Part shown: one piece after another, positions 28,649 to 37,886 of the stretch
Numbering within the stretch: the first letter of the stretch is position 1
Layout of the letters: every line of letters begins with the position of its first letter
Source: Actinomycetes bacterium
Lineage (GTDB): Bacteria > Actinomycetota > Acidimicrobiia > Acidimicrobiales > Poriferisodalaceae
Length of the DNA stretch: 60,161 nucleotides
Direction of reading: 5' to 3'
Assembly (NCBI GenBank): GCA_024228575.1
Contig: JAAETH010000442.1
Location: 1 to 60,161, forward strand
The notes under the pieces: model-generated
The model's input: the letters and a program-made list of their open reading frames with translations, nothing else
What the model was told of the DNA's origin: nothing
Databases searched by the model: none
Made by a program: the position numbers and the translations under genes

Positions 28649-30051
28649 ACGCAGCTGTTCCCACCCTTGCCGTAGTTCCCTCTGCGCCGGTGGATTCACA
28701 GGAATCTGGTTCCTCGGAGACGGGATTCTCGACAGCCTTGGACAACGCCATGGCCGGCCCGGCGGCTCGTCGCGGGGCCCGAGCCAGCGACGGCGCGACA
28801 ACAAGCACCGCTCCGACCGGTGATGTGGCAACCACAAAGCACGCGTTGTCGGCCAACAAGGATGCGGGAGACCTGACGGCTCCTGACGGCGGAGCGGCTA
28901 TGGCCGACGTCGTTGCTGCCAGTCTCGTCGGCCGTGCCCACGAGGCACCGACCTCACGGGTCGTGATCGGTTTCGTCGCGATTGAAGGCGCTGTCTGCGA
29001 CACAGCTGACAACAACACCGATCTCGCTGCCGCAAAGACTGCGGCTCCCACCTCGATGAGCTCTCTCCCTCTCACCGACGAGGGCGACGTCCACTCTGCG
29101 CCGATGACTTCCCCCGACGCGGGGGCGGTGGGTGCCGATGGTTGGCGAACCGTGGATTCGGCCCCCAAGACTGTCGTTCAGCGCGCGATGCAACGCGCTG
29201 CCGGGGACGTCGAGGGCGAAGTTTCGGGCAGCGACAGCGACGAGATCGTCGCAAGAAGCACTGACATCGTCGCAAGAAGCCCCGAGATCGTCGCAAGAAG
29301 CCCCGAGGTGGTGGAAGTAGCCAGGTCCGAGATCGCTTTCGTCGGCTCTGCGGGTCGCTCGATCGCGGCGGCAACAACATCGGAGATGCCATGGGCGGCC
29401 CATTTGGGTGTCGAGACCCCAATGGATCGTGGCCACGGGGACATTCACCCGAAGGACACCACCGAGACGATCGACTTCACAGGCCGGGTGCTCGACCCAG
29501 CGACAGCGTCGACGGCTGAACAAGGTGATGCCCTGTTGGTCGACATCAGCGAAACCGAGACCTCGGGCCTTGTCCCAACCCTCGATGCCGGCCCCGCACT
29601 CGATCTTGTCGAGACCGATCTCATTCCCGACATGACGAGCATCCAAGCGGTGCAGTCGCGAGTCACTCCCACGGGCCTCGACGTTCCCAACCCGGCGGGT
29701 TCCCGAGCTGAGGTTCACGCCATCGAGCAGGTGCTCGACGCGGTGGATCGGGTCGCGTCGATGACACCGCCGCGATCCATGACCATCGACCTCGAGGAAT
29801 TGCACGGAATTCGGGTGCGGATTGTTGCCGAGCCTGGCGGCGTCAGCGTGACCGTTGACGATGCGGGCGCCGGATCGGCCGACGCCCAGCAGTGGCAGCG
29901 CGATCTCTCGGATCTGCTCGATCAGCGGCGCCAGAACCAGGACCCCGACCAGGCGGCTTCGGATCCCGCGACGGTCGGCCCGTCGGCTCTACGGACGATC
30001 TCGCAGCCGGCTTCCAACTCGACCAACAGCGCCTTCGACCGGCGTCTCTGA
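28645..30051 (+). CDS. fliK: FliK-like hook-length control protein
   Basis: A 468-residue, low-complexity, Ala/Thr/Asp-rich protein with GGGAGGA ahead of ATG. Its compact C-terminal part (about 370-430, [23 protein letters not shown]) resembles the FliK substrate-switch domain. A short heptad-like repeat lies at about 200-220. Position between fliJ/SLT and flgD is typical. FliK acts as a ruler and switches export from hook to filament subunits. Confidence 0.78.
   Translation: MNAAVPTLAVVPSAPVDSQESGSSETGFSTALDNAMAGPAARRGARASDGATTSTAPTGDVATTKHALSANKDAGDLTAPDGGAAMADVVAASLVGRAHEAPTSRVVIGFVAIEGAVCDTADNNTDLAAAKTAAPTSMSSLPLTDEGDVHSAPMTSPDAGAVGADGWRTVDSAPKTVVQRAMQRAAGDVEGEVSGSDSDEIVARSTDIVARSPEIVARSPEVVEVARSEIAFVGSAGRSIAAATTSEMPWAAHLGVETPMDRGHGDIHPKDTTETIDFTGRVLDPATASTAEQGDALLVDISETETSGLVPTLDAGPALDLVETDLIPDMTSIQAVQSRVTPTGLDVPNPAGSRAEVHAIEQVLDAVDRVASMTPPRSMTIDLEELHGIRVRIVAEPGGVSVTVDDAGAGSADAQQWQRDLSDLLDQRRQNQDPDQAASDPATVGPSALRTISQPASNSTNSAFDRRL
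29242..29304 (+). repeat. three 21-bp in-frame repeats inside fliK
   Basis: Three consecutive units beginning GA(G/C)ATCGTCGCAAGAAGC encode (E/D)IVARSx. The spacing is a multiple of three, so copy-number change would alter protein length only. Confidence 0.85.
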
Positions 30052-30063
30052 CAGGAGAATCCG

Positions 30064-30465
30064 ATGATCAGTTCCGTGACACCAGGACTTGTGTCAAACG
30101 AGGGCTCTACCGGGCTCGGTGCCATGAGTACCGATCTCTTCCTCGAGCTGCTGGTCGCCCAGCTCCGGCACCAGAACCCGATGGAGCCCATGGATGGTGG
30201 TGCCCTGCTCCAGCAAACCAGCCAGCTCGCAAACGTTGAGGCGATTCAGCAGTTGGCCGATCTCCAGTCACACGTTGTCGGAATCGGTCAGTTCAGCACT
30301 GCGTCATCGATGATCGGCCAGACCGTAGTGGCCGACCACTCCGGTGTCGGCGAGGTCGAGGGTGTCGTCTCAGGCGTACGCGCTTCGGCATCGGGGCCGT
30401 TGCTCCAGGTTGGTCCCTACGAGGTATCGATCGACGAGGTCGTATCGGTCCAGGCGACCGAGTGA
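30064..30465 (+). CDS. flgD: flagellar hook capping protein FlgD
   Basis: A 133-residue hook scaffold. The N-terminal FLELLVAQLRHQNPMEPMDGG motif is diagnostic. AGGAG precedes ATG. It is shorter than enterobacterial FlgD and lacks most of the tudor-like domain. Confidence 0.93.
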   Translation: MISSVTPGLVSNEGSTGLGAMSTDLFLELLVAQLRHQNPMEPMDGGALLQQTSQLANVEAIQQLADLQSHVVGIGQFSTASSMIGQTVVADHSGVGEVEGVVSGVRASASGPLLQVGPYEVSIDEVVSVQATE

Positions 30466-30513
30466 ACCTTGGGGCGAATCGCCTTCGAAGATCTCCAATA
30501 GTCCACCAGAAAA

Positions 30514-30548
30514 CCAGAACCCCCAGCAAGCCAGAACCCCCCAGCAAG
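30514..30548 (+). repeat. direct repeat in the flgE leader
   Basis: CCAGAACCCCCAGCAAG (30514-30530) is repeated immediately with one extra C (30531-30548), just before the flgE ribosome binding region. Confidence 0.75.
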
Positions 30549-30565
30549 GAAAGAAGCAGCCACCC

Positions 30566-31795
30566 ATGATGCGCTCAATGTTCGCCGGAGTAAGTGGTCT
30601 CCGGAGCCACCAGACGATGATGGACGTCGTTGGCAACAACATCTCGAATGTGAATACTGCGGGCTTCAAGGCCAGCACCGTTACCTTCGCAGAATCGATC
30701 TCCCAGGTCCTGCGAGGTGCCGCGGGCAACTCAGTCGATCGCGCCGGTATCAACCCGGCCCAGATCGGCCTCGGTGTGAAGGTCGCCCAGATCGAGGGGG
30801 TGTTCACCCAGGGTGCTAGCCAGGCGACAGGGAGAAACACCGACCTGGCGATCCAGGGTGATGGCTTCTACATCGTCGATGACGGCGCTGGTGGTCGGTC
30901 ATACACGAGGCTTGGCTCGTTCACATTCGACGAACTGGGGATGCTCGCAACCGGGGCGGGTTCGTTCGTTCAGGGCTGGCAGGCGGACTCCACAGGCGTG
31001 ATCGACGACAACACTCCGGTCGAAGATCTGCAGATTCCTCTCGGTCAAGTCATCGATCCGATCCAGACCGGCGAGGTGACCCTGGGTGGCAGCTTGTCGT
31101 CGGACACTGCGATCGGTGATATTGCGACGTCCTCGATTGAGGTCTTCGACTCCCTAGGTGTGTCGCATGAGTTGATGATCACGTTCACCAAGGTCGCTCT
31201 GAACGACTGGGACATGACCGCAACCATTGACACGAGCGCAGTCACCCTGGTTCCTGCCAGCGTCCAGTTCGACACCGATGGTCAGTTGATCAGTTCAGCC
31301 ACCCTTGCGGCGTCGGGCTACACACCGCCGGGAGCCTCCGCCATGGCCTTCGACATCGAGCTGGGAAGCAGCCTGCGCCTGGTCCAGTTCGGTGGCGATT
31401 CGACGATGGAGGCGAAGAACAAGGATGGGCAGGCGATCGGCAATCTCACGGGCTTCTCCATCTCCGATACCGGGATAATCGAAGGCCAGTTCTCCAATGG
31501 GCAGAGCAAGACTCTCGGTCAGATCGCTATGGCATCGTTCAGCAACCCAGCGGGCTTGTTGCGGTCGAGCGACTCGACGTTCCAGACATCGGTCAACTCC
31601 GGCGAACCTCTGATCGGCCTATCGGGCAGCGGCAATCGCGGGCTGATGTCGAGTGGAACCCTCGAGATGTCGAACGTCGACCTATCACGTGAGTTCACGA
31701 ACCTCATCATCGCTCAGCGTGGATTCCAGGCGAACTCACGTGTCATCACCACAACCGATGAGCTCCTGGCCGACCTGGTCAACATCAAGCGGTAG
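30566..31795 (+). CDS. flgE: flagellar hook protein FlgE
   Basis: A 409-residue hook subunit. It has the N-terminal rod-hook motif (FAGVSGLRSHQ, then NNISNVNTAGFKAS), the FlgE/F/G core AIQGDGFYIVDD and the C-terminal helix NLIIAQRGFQANSRVITTTDELL. ATG 30566 or 30569 is preferred over the longer upstream frame that crosses flgD. Confidence 0.95.
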   Translation: MMRSMFAGVSGLRSHQTMMDVVGNNISNVNTAGFKASTVTFAESISQVLRGAAGNSVDRAGINPAQIGLGVKVAQIEGVFTQGASQATGRNTDLAIQGDGFYIVDDGAGGRSYTRLGSFTFDELGMLATGAGSFVQGWQADSTGVIDDNTPVEDLQIPLGQVIDPIQTGEVTLGGSLSSDTAIGDIATSSIEVFDSLGVSHELMITFTKVALNDWDMTATIDTSAVTLVPASVQFDTDGQLISSATLAASGYTPPGASAMAFDIELGSSLRLVQFGGDSTMEAKNKDGQAIGNLTGFSISDTGIIEGQFSNGQSKTLGQIAMASFSNPAGLLRSSDSTFQTSVNSGEPLIGLSGSGNRGLMSSGTLEMSNVDLSREFTNLIIAQRGFQANSRVITTTDELLADLVNIKR

Positions 31796-31926
31796 TAGGT
31801 AGGCCTTGATCGACCACGGAAAGTGCCTGATCACAAGTTCTGTTTGCGTCGAACTGCTTATGCGCTCAATCGCAGCGTCGACGGAACTTGGGAACATGGA
31901 CGTTCTTGTTAACACGGAGGTGACAG

Positions 31927-32172
31927 ATGATTCTCGTGCATCGGCTTAAGGGTGAGCCCATGTATATAAACGCCGATCTGATCGAGTTCATCGAGGCCAC
32001 ACCCGACACGGTCATCACACTTGCTGATGGCCGAAAGATGGTGGTGGCCGAAGCTCCCCACGAGATTGTCGAGCGTTCCAAGATGTTCCGGGCATCGGTG
32101 ATTGCCGTCACCGAGCAGCTACGGCAGGAGTCGGTGCCGACACTCAGTCTGCTGCGCTCAGAAGAGGAGTGA
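31927..32172 (+). CDS. flbD: FlbD-family flagellar protein
   Basis: An 81-residue protein matching the FlbD family (IxxxRLxGxxxxxNxDLIExIExxPDTxIxLxxGxK). Family function is unclear, but it nearly always sits between flgE and motA, as here. The 131 bases upstream carry no clear promoter. Confidence 0.9.
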   Translation: MILVHRLKGEPMYINADLIEFIEATPDTVITLADGRKMVVAEAPHEIVERSKMFRASVIAVTEQLRQESVPTLSLLRSEEE

Positions 32173-32178
32173 TCCCAC

Positions 32179-32964
32179 ATGGATCCTCTTTCTCTGATCG
32201 GCCTCGGCCTCGTCTTCGTCGCCATCATCATCTCAACGGTGATGGACGGCAACTCGTTCGCTCCGTTGATCGGTCCGTCGTCGTTTGTGCTGGTTCTCTT
32301 CGGGTCGCTCGGAGCGGCGCTCTCGGGATACCGCATGGGCGATGCCAAACGCTTGCCAAAGGCGTTCATCGTCGCTTACACAGGAGCACCCGAAGACCCT
32401 GACCAACTCGTCACTCAGCTGATGAACTACGCCGAAGCGGCGAGGAGAGAGGGCATCTTGGCCCTCGAGGAAGGTCTCGACGATCTCGAGAACAAGTTCT
32501 TGCGTTCGGGTCTGCAGATGGTGGTTGACGGTCTCGAAGGCGAAGAGGTTCGACAGGTCATGGAGGCCGAGGTCATCGCCATGGAGACCCGGCACGATTC
32601 GCTGATCGGCCTCATGAAGAAGATCGTCGAGTACTGCCCGACCCTGGGCATGATCGGCACCGTCATCGGCCTCATCAACATCCTGGGCAACCTGGCCGAT
32701 CCTTCGGCCCTCGGCACCGGTATGGCGCTGGCCTTGTTGACCACGTTGTATGGAGTGTTCTTTGCCAACGTCATCTTTGGCCCCATCGCCACCAAGCTCA
32801 CCGTGTTGAACGAGCTCGAGCTCGCTGCGAAGGAGCTGACGGTCGAGGGAATCCTCGCCATTCGCGAGGGTGCAACACCGAGGCATCTGGTCGAGCGACT
32901 CGAGGCCTATCTCGAGCCAGAGCTTCGCGTCGGTTCGAAGGCCCGGCTCGAGAAGTCCGCCTAG
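32179..32964 (+). CDS. motA: flagellar motor stator protein MotA
   Basis: A 261-residue four-helix stator subunit. The LNYAEAARREGILALE-like cytoplasmic loop, the TM3 segment CPTLGMIGTVIGLI and the TM4 ALLTTLYGVFFANVIFGPIA are present. GAGGAG lies upstream. Confidence 0.95.
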   Translation: MDPLSLIGLGLVFVAIIISTVMDGNSFAPLIGPSSFVLVLFGSLGAALSGYRMGDAKRLPKAFIVAYTGAPEDPDQLVTQLMNYAEAARREGILALEEGLDDLENKFLRSGLQMVVDGLEGEEVRQVMEAEVIAMETRHDSLIGLMKKIVEYCPTLGMIGTVIGLINILGNLADPSALGTGMALALLTTLYGVFFANVIFGPIATKLTVLNELELAAKELTVEGILAIREGATPRHLVERLEAYLEPELRVGSKARLEKSA

Positions 32965-32973
32965 GAGACTGTC

Positions 32974-33924
32974 GTGGCCAAGCGCCAGAAGAAGACAGAA
33001 GAGGGTGGCGATGGGTTCATGACGACCTACGCCGACATGGTGACCCTGCTCATGGCGTTTTTTGTCATGTTGTTCGCCATGTCGTCGGTGGACGATACGA
33101 AGTTCCTGACGATGCTGAAGGGCCTCGAGGAGGCGTTCGGCAACTCGGCGTATCAGCAGTTCATTCTCCAGGGTGGCCCGTCGGTGATCGGAGCCAACCA
33201 GCCAGATGGTGCCGACGTTCCTTCCGTCGGTGGTGCAATCACCGTGGTCGCGATCGACAGGGATCTCTCCGAACTCGTCGAGGCTGTCAGTGGAGCCGAG
33301 ACCTCCGTCGAGAGCCCATCCGATGGGCAGAATCCCGACGAAGTAGACGACCCACACGTTCTCGATCTGTCCGAGTTGGCTGAGGTCGAGGCAGCGATAA
33401 TCGACGCCACCACAAGGCTCGGCATTCAGGATCTGGTCACCACCCAGATCACTCCCGATGGCCTTACCATCGTGTTGTCGACAGATGACATCTTGTTTCA
33501 GAGCGGCAGTGCCGACCTCGCGGACGGCCTCGGTCGAGAGTTCGTCGGTGTGGTCGCCGGCGTTCTCCAGGGCTTCGACAACCCGATCAGGGTGCACGGT
33601 CACACCGATGATGTGCCGCTCGGTGACTCTGGATACTCGAACTGGGACCTGTCAGCGGCTCGCGCGATTGCCGTGAACGACCTGTTCATCGACGAGTTCG
33701 AGATCACACCCGCTCGCCTCGAGGTGATCGGCCATGCCGACACCCGGCCGCTCGTGCCCAACGATTCCGACGAGAATCGGTCCAAGAACAGGCGCGTCGA
33801 GATCGTCGTCTCGGTCGATGCGCTCGAACAAGCAGCGCTGCGAGTCGACGAGGCGACACAACCTGGTGAAGATCCCGTCGTTGGAATCGACCCCGTCACC
33901 CTCGCCGAGGAGGTTCTCGGCTGA
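32974..33924 (+). CDS. motB: flagellar motor stator protein MotB
   Basis: A 316-residue peptidoglycan-anchored stator. The N-terminal helix TTYADMVTLLMAFFVMLF contains the ion-binding Asp21. A long linker leads to an OmpA-like domain (HTDDVPLGDSGYSNWDLSAARA, then GHADTRP and NRRVEIVV). GTG start with AGGAG. The Asp environment alone does not settle proton versus sodium use. Confidence 0.95.
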   Translation: MAKRQKKTEEGGDGFMTTYADMVTLLMAFFVMLFAMSSVDDTKFLTMLKGLEEAFGNSAYQQFILQGGPSVIGANQPDGADVPSVGGAITVVAIDRDLSELVEAVSGAETSVESPSDGQNPDEVDDPHVLDLSELAEVEAAIIDATTRLGIQDLVTTQITPDGLTIVLSTDDILFQSGSADLADGLGREFVGVVAGVLQGFDNPIRVHGHTDDVPLGDSGYSNWDLSAARAIAVNDLFIDEFEITPARLEVIGHADTRPLVPNDSDENRSKNRRVEIVVSVDALEQAALRVDEATQPGEDPVVGIDPVTLAEEVLG

Positions 33925-34001
33925 CGCGAAACCGCTGAACTGGTGGTCTCCGCGGCCGACTCTTCTGTTGTTCAGATGTATCGACATCGCAGGAGACACT
34001 G

Positions 34002-34493
34002 ATGGCCGACGACAAAGATGGTGACGACGGCGGCAAGGAAGGCGGCAAGGGCGGCCTCATGGGCAAGCTCAAGTTCGTCATCGTTGGTGTTGTCGCGCTG
34101 GGCGCCGGGTACTTCCTCTTCGGTGGAGGTGGTGGCGAGAGCAGTGCCGGACCCACGACGACCATTGCTCTGGAGGACCTCAACGACGGAGCGATCCTGG
34201 CCGTCGGCACCCTCACGGTCAACCTCACCGATGAGCAGCCACACTTTGGTCGTGTCGCCTTCTCCGTCGTTCTCGTCGAAGGAACCGATCCTCTCCCGAT
34301 CGAACCGCAACTTCCCCTTCTTCTCGACGCAGCCCTGAAACGTTTGTCCAGCTACACCGCCGACGAACTGCGAACCACGCAGGGACAGGAACGTCTGCGC
34401 AACGAACTGTCTTCGGACGCGATCGAACTCCTCAATGATGAGACGGACCGGGTGGTGAAGCGCGTGGTGCTGACCGACCTGCTGGTTCAGTGA
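34002..34493 (+). CDS. fliL: flagellar basal body-associated protein FliL
   Basis: A 163-residue single-pass protein: a charged cytoplasmic N-terminus, a helix at about 25-43, a glycine-rich linker, then a periplasmic FliL domain. FliL rings surround stators. AGGAG before ATG; it precedes fliM directly. Confidence 0.88.
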   Translation: MADDKDGDDGGKEGGKGGLMGKLKFVIVGVVALGAGYFLFGGGGGESSAGPTTTIALEDLNDGAILAVGTLTVNLTDEQPHFGRVAFSVVLVEGTDPLPIEPQLPLLLDAALKRLSSYTADELRTTQGQERLRNELSSDAIELLNDETDRVVKRVVLTDLLVQ

Positions 34494-35401
34494 TGGCCCG
34501 AGCGGTCACTTCCGCGGTCCGTTCTCCCGGAACCCTGATCGAACCCTTTGATTTCAGACGTCCGAGCAAGTTCTCGCGCGAACACATGCGCGGATTTGAG
34601 GCCGTACACGAGGTCTTTGCGCGGCGTGTCTCGAGCGGTCTCAGCCACCGGTTGCGCACCGTCGTGACCGTGTCACACTTCTCGACCGACCAGATCACCT
34701 ACGAGGACTTCCAGCGTTCGATGCCGACGCCTTCGGTCGTTGCGACGATCGATCCAAAGACACTCCCCGGCGTCGTGATCTTCGAGATGAGTCTCCAGCT
34801 TGCTCTCGCCTTTGTCGACCGGGTGCTCGGTGGCGCAGGAGACACCGCCCCGCAACGGGGCCCGACCGAGATCGAGGCAGGCCTCATTCGTCAACTGATG
34901 GGGCCGATCGTCGATGCGTTCGAGGAGACCCTCGAACCGGTCAAGGCGGTCGAACCCGAGGTTGAGTCGATCGAGTTCAATCCTCGTCTTGTTCAGGCGA
35001 TCCAGCCGAACGACATGGTCCTGCTACTCACCTACTCGGTCGCCATGAACGGTGGTGCCGAAGGCCTCGTGAGTATCTGTTATCCGTTCGACACGATCGA
35101 GCCGGTGCTCGACCGGCTGGACCGCAAGGTCCGGATTCAGGGTGCGTCCGCCGACGACGGTGCGGCGACCATCGAACCCCTGGTTCCCGAGGTCATGGTT
35201 CCTGTTTCCTTCCAGCTTCGATCGGCACTCATTCCCGCAGGCGAACTCGCTGTGCTTGCGCCAGGCGATGTGATCAAGACCGATCATCGTGTTGACGAAC
35301 CAGCGGTGGGTGTGGTCGGTGGCGACGAAGTCTTGTTGGGTCGACTGGGTCGCAATGGCCGTCGGCTCGCTGTTCAGATCTCTAGTTGGAGGACCCCGTG
35401 A
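34493..35401 (+). CDS. fliM: flagellar motor switch protein FliM lacking the CheY-binding N-terminus
   Basis: A 302-residue switch protein. The FliM core starts at once (FDFRRPSKFSREHMRGFEAVHE), then the middle CheC-like domain and a C-terminal SpoA domain. The usual N-terminal LSQxEIDALL peptide that binds phospho-CheY is absent, and no in-frame start lies farther upstream. Confidence 0.93.
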   Translation: MARAVTSAVRSPGTLIEPFDFRRPSKFSREHMRGFEAVHEVFARRVSSGLSHRLRTVVTVSHFSTDQITYEDFQRSMPTPSVVATIDPKTLPGVVIFEMSLQLALAFVDRVLGGAGDTAPQRGPTEIEAGLIRQLMGPIVDAFEETLEPVKAVEPEVESIEFNPRLVQAIQPNDMVLLLTYSVAMNGGAEGLVSICYPFDTIEPVLDRLDRKVRIQGASADDGAATIEPLVPEVMVPVSFQLRSALIPAGELAVLAPGDVIKTDHRVDEPAVGVVGGDEVLLGRLGRNGRRLAVQISSWRTP

Positions 35402-36207
35402 AGACTGCTTCGACCTCTGGTCTCAAGCTCAGGTTGATGCTCGGATCGGTCAATGACGCCGTGGAGGCGATCGCCGTGTTCACCGGGCTGGCGCTCGCAG
35501 GCGACGAAGCGCGCGAGGTTGCGCCAGACGATGTTGCCCTCGCGGAGATGGTCTTCGTGAGGACCACAGGGCCGACGGGTGAGGTGATCGTTGGTGTGTC
35601 CGAAGACCTCGCCAAGTCGGTGGTTGTCGGTGCCGGTCATGATGCTGACGATGCCGACGCCTCCTGGACCTTCATCGCAGACATGTGCCTCGAATCGGCT
35701 CGCGCTTTTGTGGGATCGATGTCGGCCGGTGGAGCCCTCGTGGGGCCCGTCGACACGGCATCTCCACTCGAGGGGATTTCCGCGCTTGGTGACACCGTTC
35801 AACTCGACGGCGTGTTGTTGAACGTCACCTCCTCCGACGATGCCGCCGGCTCGGTTGTCTGGTTCATTCCAGAGGAAGAAGAACCGGCAGAGGCCGAAGA
35901 GGTGGTTCAGCCGGTGGAATATGCCGAGTTGGGTAGAGGGGTCGAGGCAACGTCGGCCTCTCCGGTCTCGTTTCTCTCCGATGTTTCGCTCGAAGTCACG
36001 GTCGAACTGGGTCGTACATCGATGAGGTTGAAGGATGTTCTCGGTCTCACCGAGGGAAGTGTTGTTGAACTCGACCGTCAGGTCGGAGCTCATGTCGACG
36101 TCCTGGTCAACGGAAGCCTGGTCGCTGCTGGTGAGGTCGTCGTGATCGACGATGTCCTCGGCGTGCGCATCACCTCGGTCCACGACGTCGAGGGCGGCAT
36201 TGGCTGA
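35398..36207 (+). CDS. fliN: flagellar motor switch protein FliN with extended N-terminal domain
   Basis: A 269-residue protein. The C-terminal SpoA domain (FLSDVSLEVTVELGRTSMRLKDVLGL, then VLVNGSLVAAGEVVVIDDVLGVRI) is classic FliN. The N-terminal 150 residues have a CheC/CheX-like look but without the E-x-x-N phosphatase motif. FliY proteins of Bacillus have a related fusion. GTG overlaps the fliM stop as GTGA. Confidence 0.9.
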   Translation: MKTASTSGLKLRLMLGSVNDAVEAIAVFTGLALAGDEAREVAPDDVALAEMVFVRTTGPTGEVIVGVSEDLAKSVVVGAGHDADDADASWTFIADMCLESARAFVGSMSAGGALVGPVDTASPLEGISALGDTVQLDGVLLNVTSSDDAAGSVVWFIPEEEEPAEAEEVVQPVEYAELGRGVEATSASPVSFLSDVSLEVTVELGRTSMRLKDVLGLTEGSVVELDRQVGAHVDVLVNGSLVAAGEVVVIDDVLGVRITSVHDVEGGIG

Positions 36208-36662
36208 TGCTCACGTTTGAGGTCGTCCTGCGACTTGTGGTGGCGCTTGTCATCATCGTGGGTGGCTTGTTGTTCGTCCGATGGTGGACCCTTCGCGGTG
36301 GCGGTCGCGCCCGTGGCATCGATGTGGTCGCGCGCGCACAGGTTGGTCGATCGTCCTCACTGGTGGTCGTGGACGTCGCTGGACGCCGGTATCTCGTCGG
36401 AGCAGCCGAGCAATCGGTGAACCTCATCGCCGAACTCGACGCCGAGGCTGAACTTGGTGCCGAGTTGATCAGAACTGTTGAACAGTCCTCAGGAGCGCCG
36501 GATGGATCCGAAGCTTCCTCGGGATTTCTTTCCCGCTCGCAGAAGGGCGGGGGCAGATTGAATAGAAGTGAGAAGCCACGGATCGGCGTTCTTGCCCAGC
36601 TGCGTCAGATGACGACGCGTGTGCCGCAGGGTGTTCGGATCCATGGCCTCGACAAGCACTAG
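36207..36662 (+). CDS. fliO: FliO-like flagellar biosynthesis protein
   Basis: A 151-residue protein with one N-terminal helix (about 8-28) and a small FliO-type domain (VVARAQVGRSSSLVVVDVAGRRYLVGA). It lies directly before fliP, which it overlaps. FliO assists FliP ring assembly. Confidence 0.82.
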   Translation: MLTFEVVLRLVVALVIIVGGLLFVRWWTLRGGGRARGIDVVARAQVGRSSSLVVVDVAGRRYLVGAAEQSVNLIAELDAEAELGAELIRTVEQSSGAPDGSEASSGFLSRSQKGGGRLNRSEKPRIGVLAQLRQMTTRVPQGVRIHGLDKH

Positions 36663-37587
36663 CCGGATCGCTCATCGCACGCTGAAGGTGTTGGCAAAGG
36701 TCGCAGTCTTCTTGGTCGTGTTCATCATGACCATGGCGTTCACCTCCGGCGTCGCCGCTCAAGAGATCGACATCGACCCGATCTTCGACGGTGGCGGCTC
36801 GACCGAGACGCCTGCGGCTGCCGATGAACCAGAACCGTCCGGACTGCCGGCGAGCGCCGACCCGGTCTCCCCAGATGACACCAGCTTGATCCAACCGACC
36901 GAGCCGACCGAACCCGACGAACCAGACGTCGGGATCTCGATCGAATCGTCGAGCACGGGCCTGACCCAGACCGTGGTGATCATCTTGTTGCTCACGATCG
37001 GGTCGGTCGCCCCTTCGCTGCTGCTGCTGGCCACATCGTTCACCCGGTTCGTCATCGTGCTCGGTCTGACTCGCAACGCCATGGGCACCCAGCAGATACC
37101 GCCAACCCAGGTGTTGACCGGGCTGGCGCTGATCCTGACGTTCTTCGTCATGGGCCCGACATTCTCGGAGATCAACGAGGTTGCGGTTCAGCCCCTGCTC
37201 GCAGGTGAGATCGAGCAAGGTGAGGCCTTTGATGCCGGTTTCGCACCGTTGCGTGAGTTCATGCTCGCCCAGACCGACGACGAGGACATACGGCTATTCC
37301 TCGACATCAGAGACGAGCAGCCCGCTTCGGCCGAGGAGGTCAGCGCCTCCGTGCTCGTTCCAGCGTTTGTTCTCAGTGAGCTGAGAACTGCTTTCACGAT
37401 CGGTTTCGTGATCTTCATTCCCTTCCTGGTGATCGACCTCGTCATCTCGTCGGTGCTCATGTCGCTCGGCATGGTCATGTTGCCGCCGGTGTTCGTGTCG
37501 CTTCCTGTGAAGCTGCTCTTGTTCGTGCTCGTCGACGGGTGGGGACTGATAGTCGTCTCGCTCGTCTCGTCGGTGAACACCACCTAA
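36643..37587 (+). CDS. fliP: flagellar export gate protein FliP
   Basis: A 314-residue export-gate component. A signal-like helix (about 10-40) is followed by an acidic, proline-rich extracytoplasmic linker of about 60 residues, then the FliP core (SFTRFVIVLGLTRNAMGTQQIPPTQVL, ELRTAFTIGFVIFIPFLVIDLVISSVLMSLGM). The linker is longer than usual. Confidence 0.95.
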   Translation: MASTSTSRIAHRTLKVLAKVAVFLVVFIMTMAFTSGVAAQEIDIDPIFDGGGSTETPAAADEPEPSGLPASADPVSPDDTSLIQPTEPTEPDEPDVGISIESSSTGLTQTVVIILLLTIGSVAPSLLLLATSFTRFVIVLGLTRNAMGTQQIPPTQVLTGLALILTFFVMGPTFSEINEVAVQPLLAGEIEQGEAFDAGFAPLREFMLAQTDDEDIRLFLDIRDEQPASAEEVSASVLVPAFVLSELRTAFTIGFVIFIPFLVIDLVISSVLMSLGMVMLPPVFVSLPVKLLLFVLVDGWGLIVVSLVSSVNTT

Positions 37588-37603
37588 CCAGAGGACGGTT
37601 CAT

Positions 37604-37870
37604 ATGACAGATGCAACGGCAGTACAGATAGCAACCGATGCCCTGGTGGTGGGTGCCAAACTCGCGGGGCCCGCCCTCGTGGTCAGCCTTGTGGTCGGTG
37701 TTTTTGTCAGCCTCATCCAGACGGTGACCTCGGTGCAGGAGATGACCCTGACCTTCGTTCCGAAGCTGATCGGCGTGGGTCTCATCATTGTCCTGGGTGG
37801 TAGCTGGATGCTCGCCGAACTGACCGGGTGGGTAGAGGACCTGTGGACCTCCATCCCGCTCATCACCTGA
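37604..37870 (+). CDS. fliQ: flagellar export gate protein FliQ
   Basis: An 88-residue two-helix protein with the FliQ motif (LVVSLVVGVFVSLIQTVTSVQEMTLTFVPK). A purine-rich AGAGGACGG precedes ATG. Confidence 0.95.
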   Translation: MTDATAVQIATDALVVGAKLAGPALVVSLVVGVFVSLIQTVTSVQEMTLTFVPKLIGVGLIIVLGGSWMLAELTGWVEDLWTSIPLIT

Positions 37871-37886
37871 CGGCTGGGTTCACTCG

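Noticed and set aside
27774-29168. 464-codon minus-strand frame opposite fliJ, the transglycosylase gene and fliK
   Set aside because: Arg/Pro/Ser-rich shadow composition; sense frames have domains and good ribosome binding sites.
32233-33603. 456-codon minus-strand frame opposite motA and motB
   Set aside because: Shadow; MotA and MotB are unambiguous.
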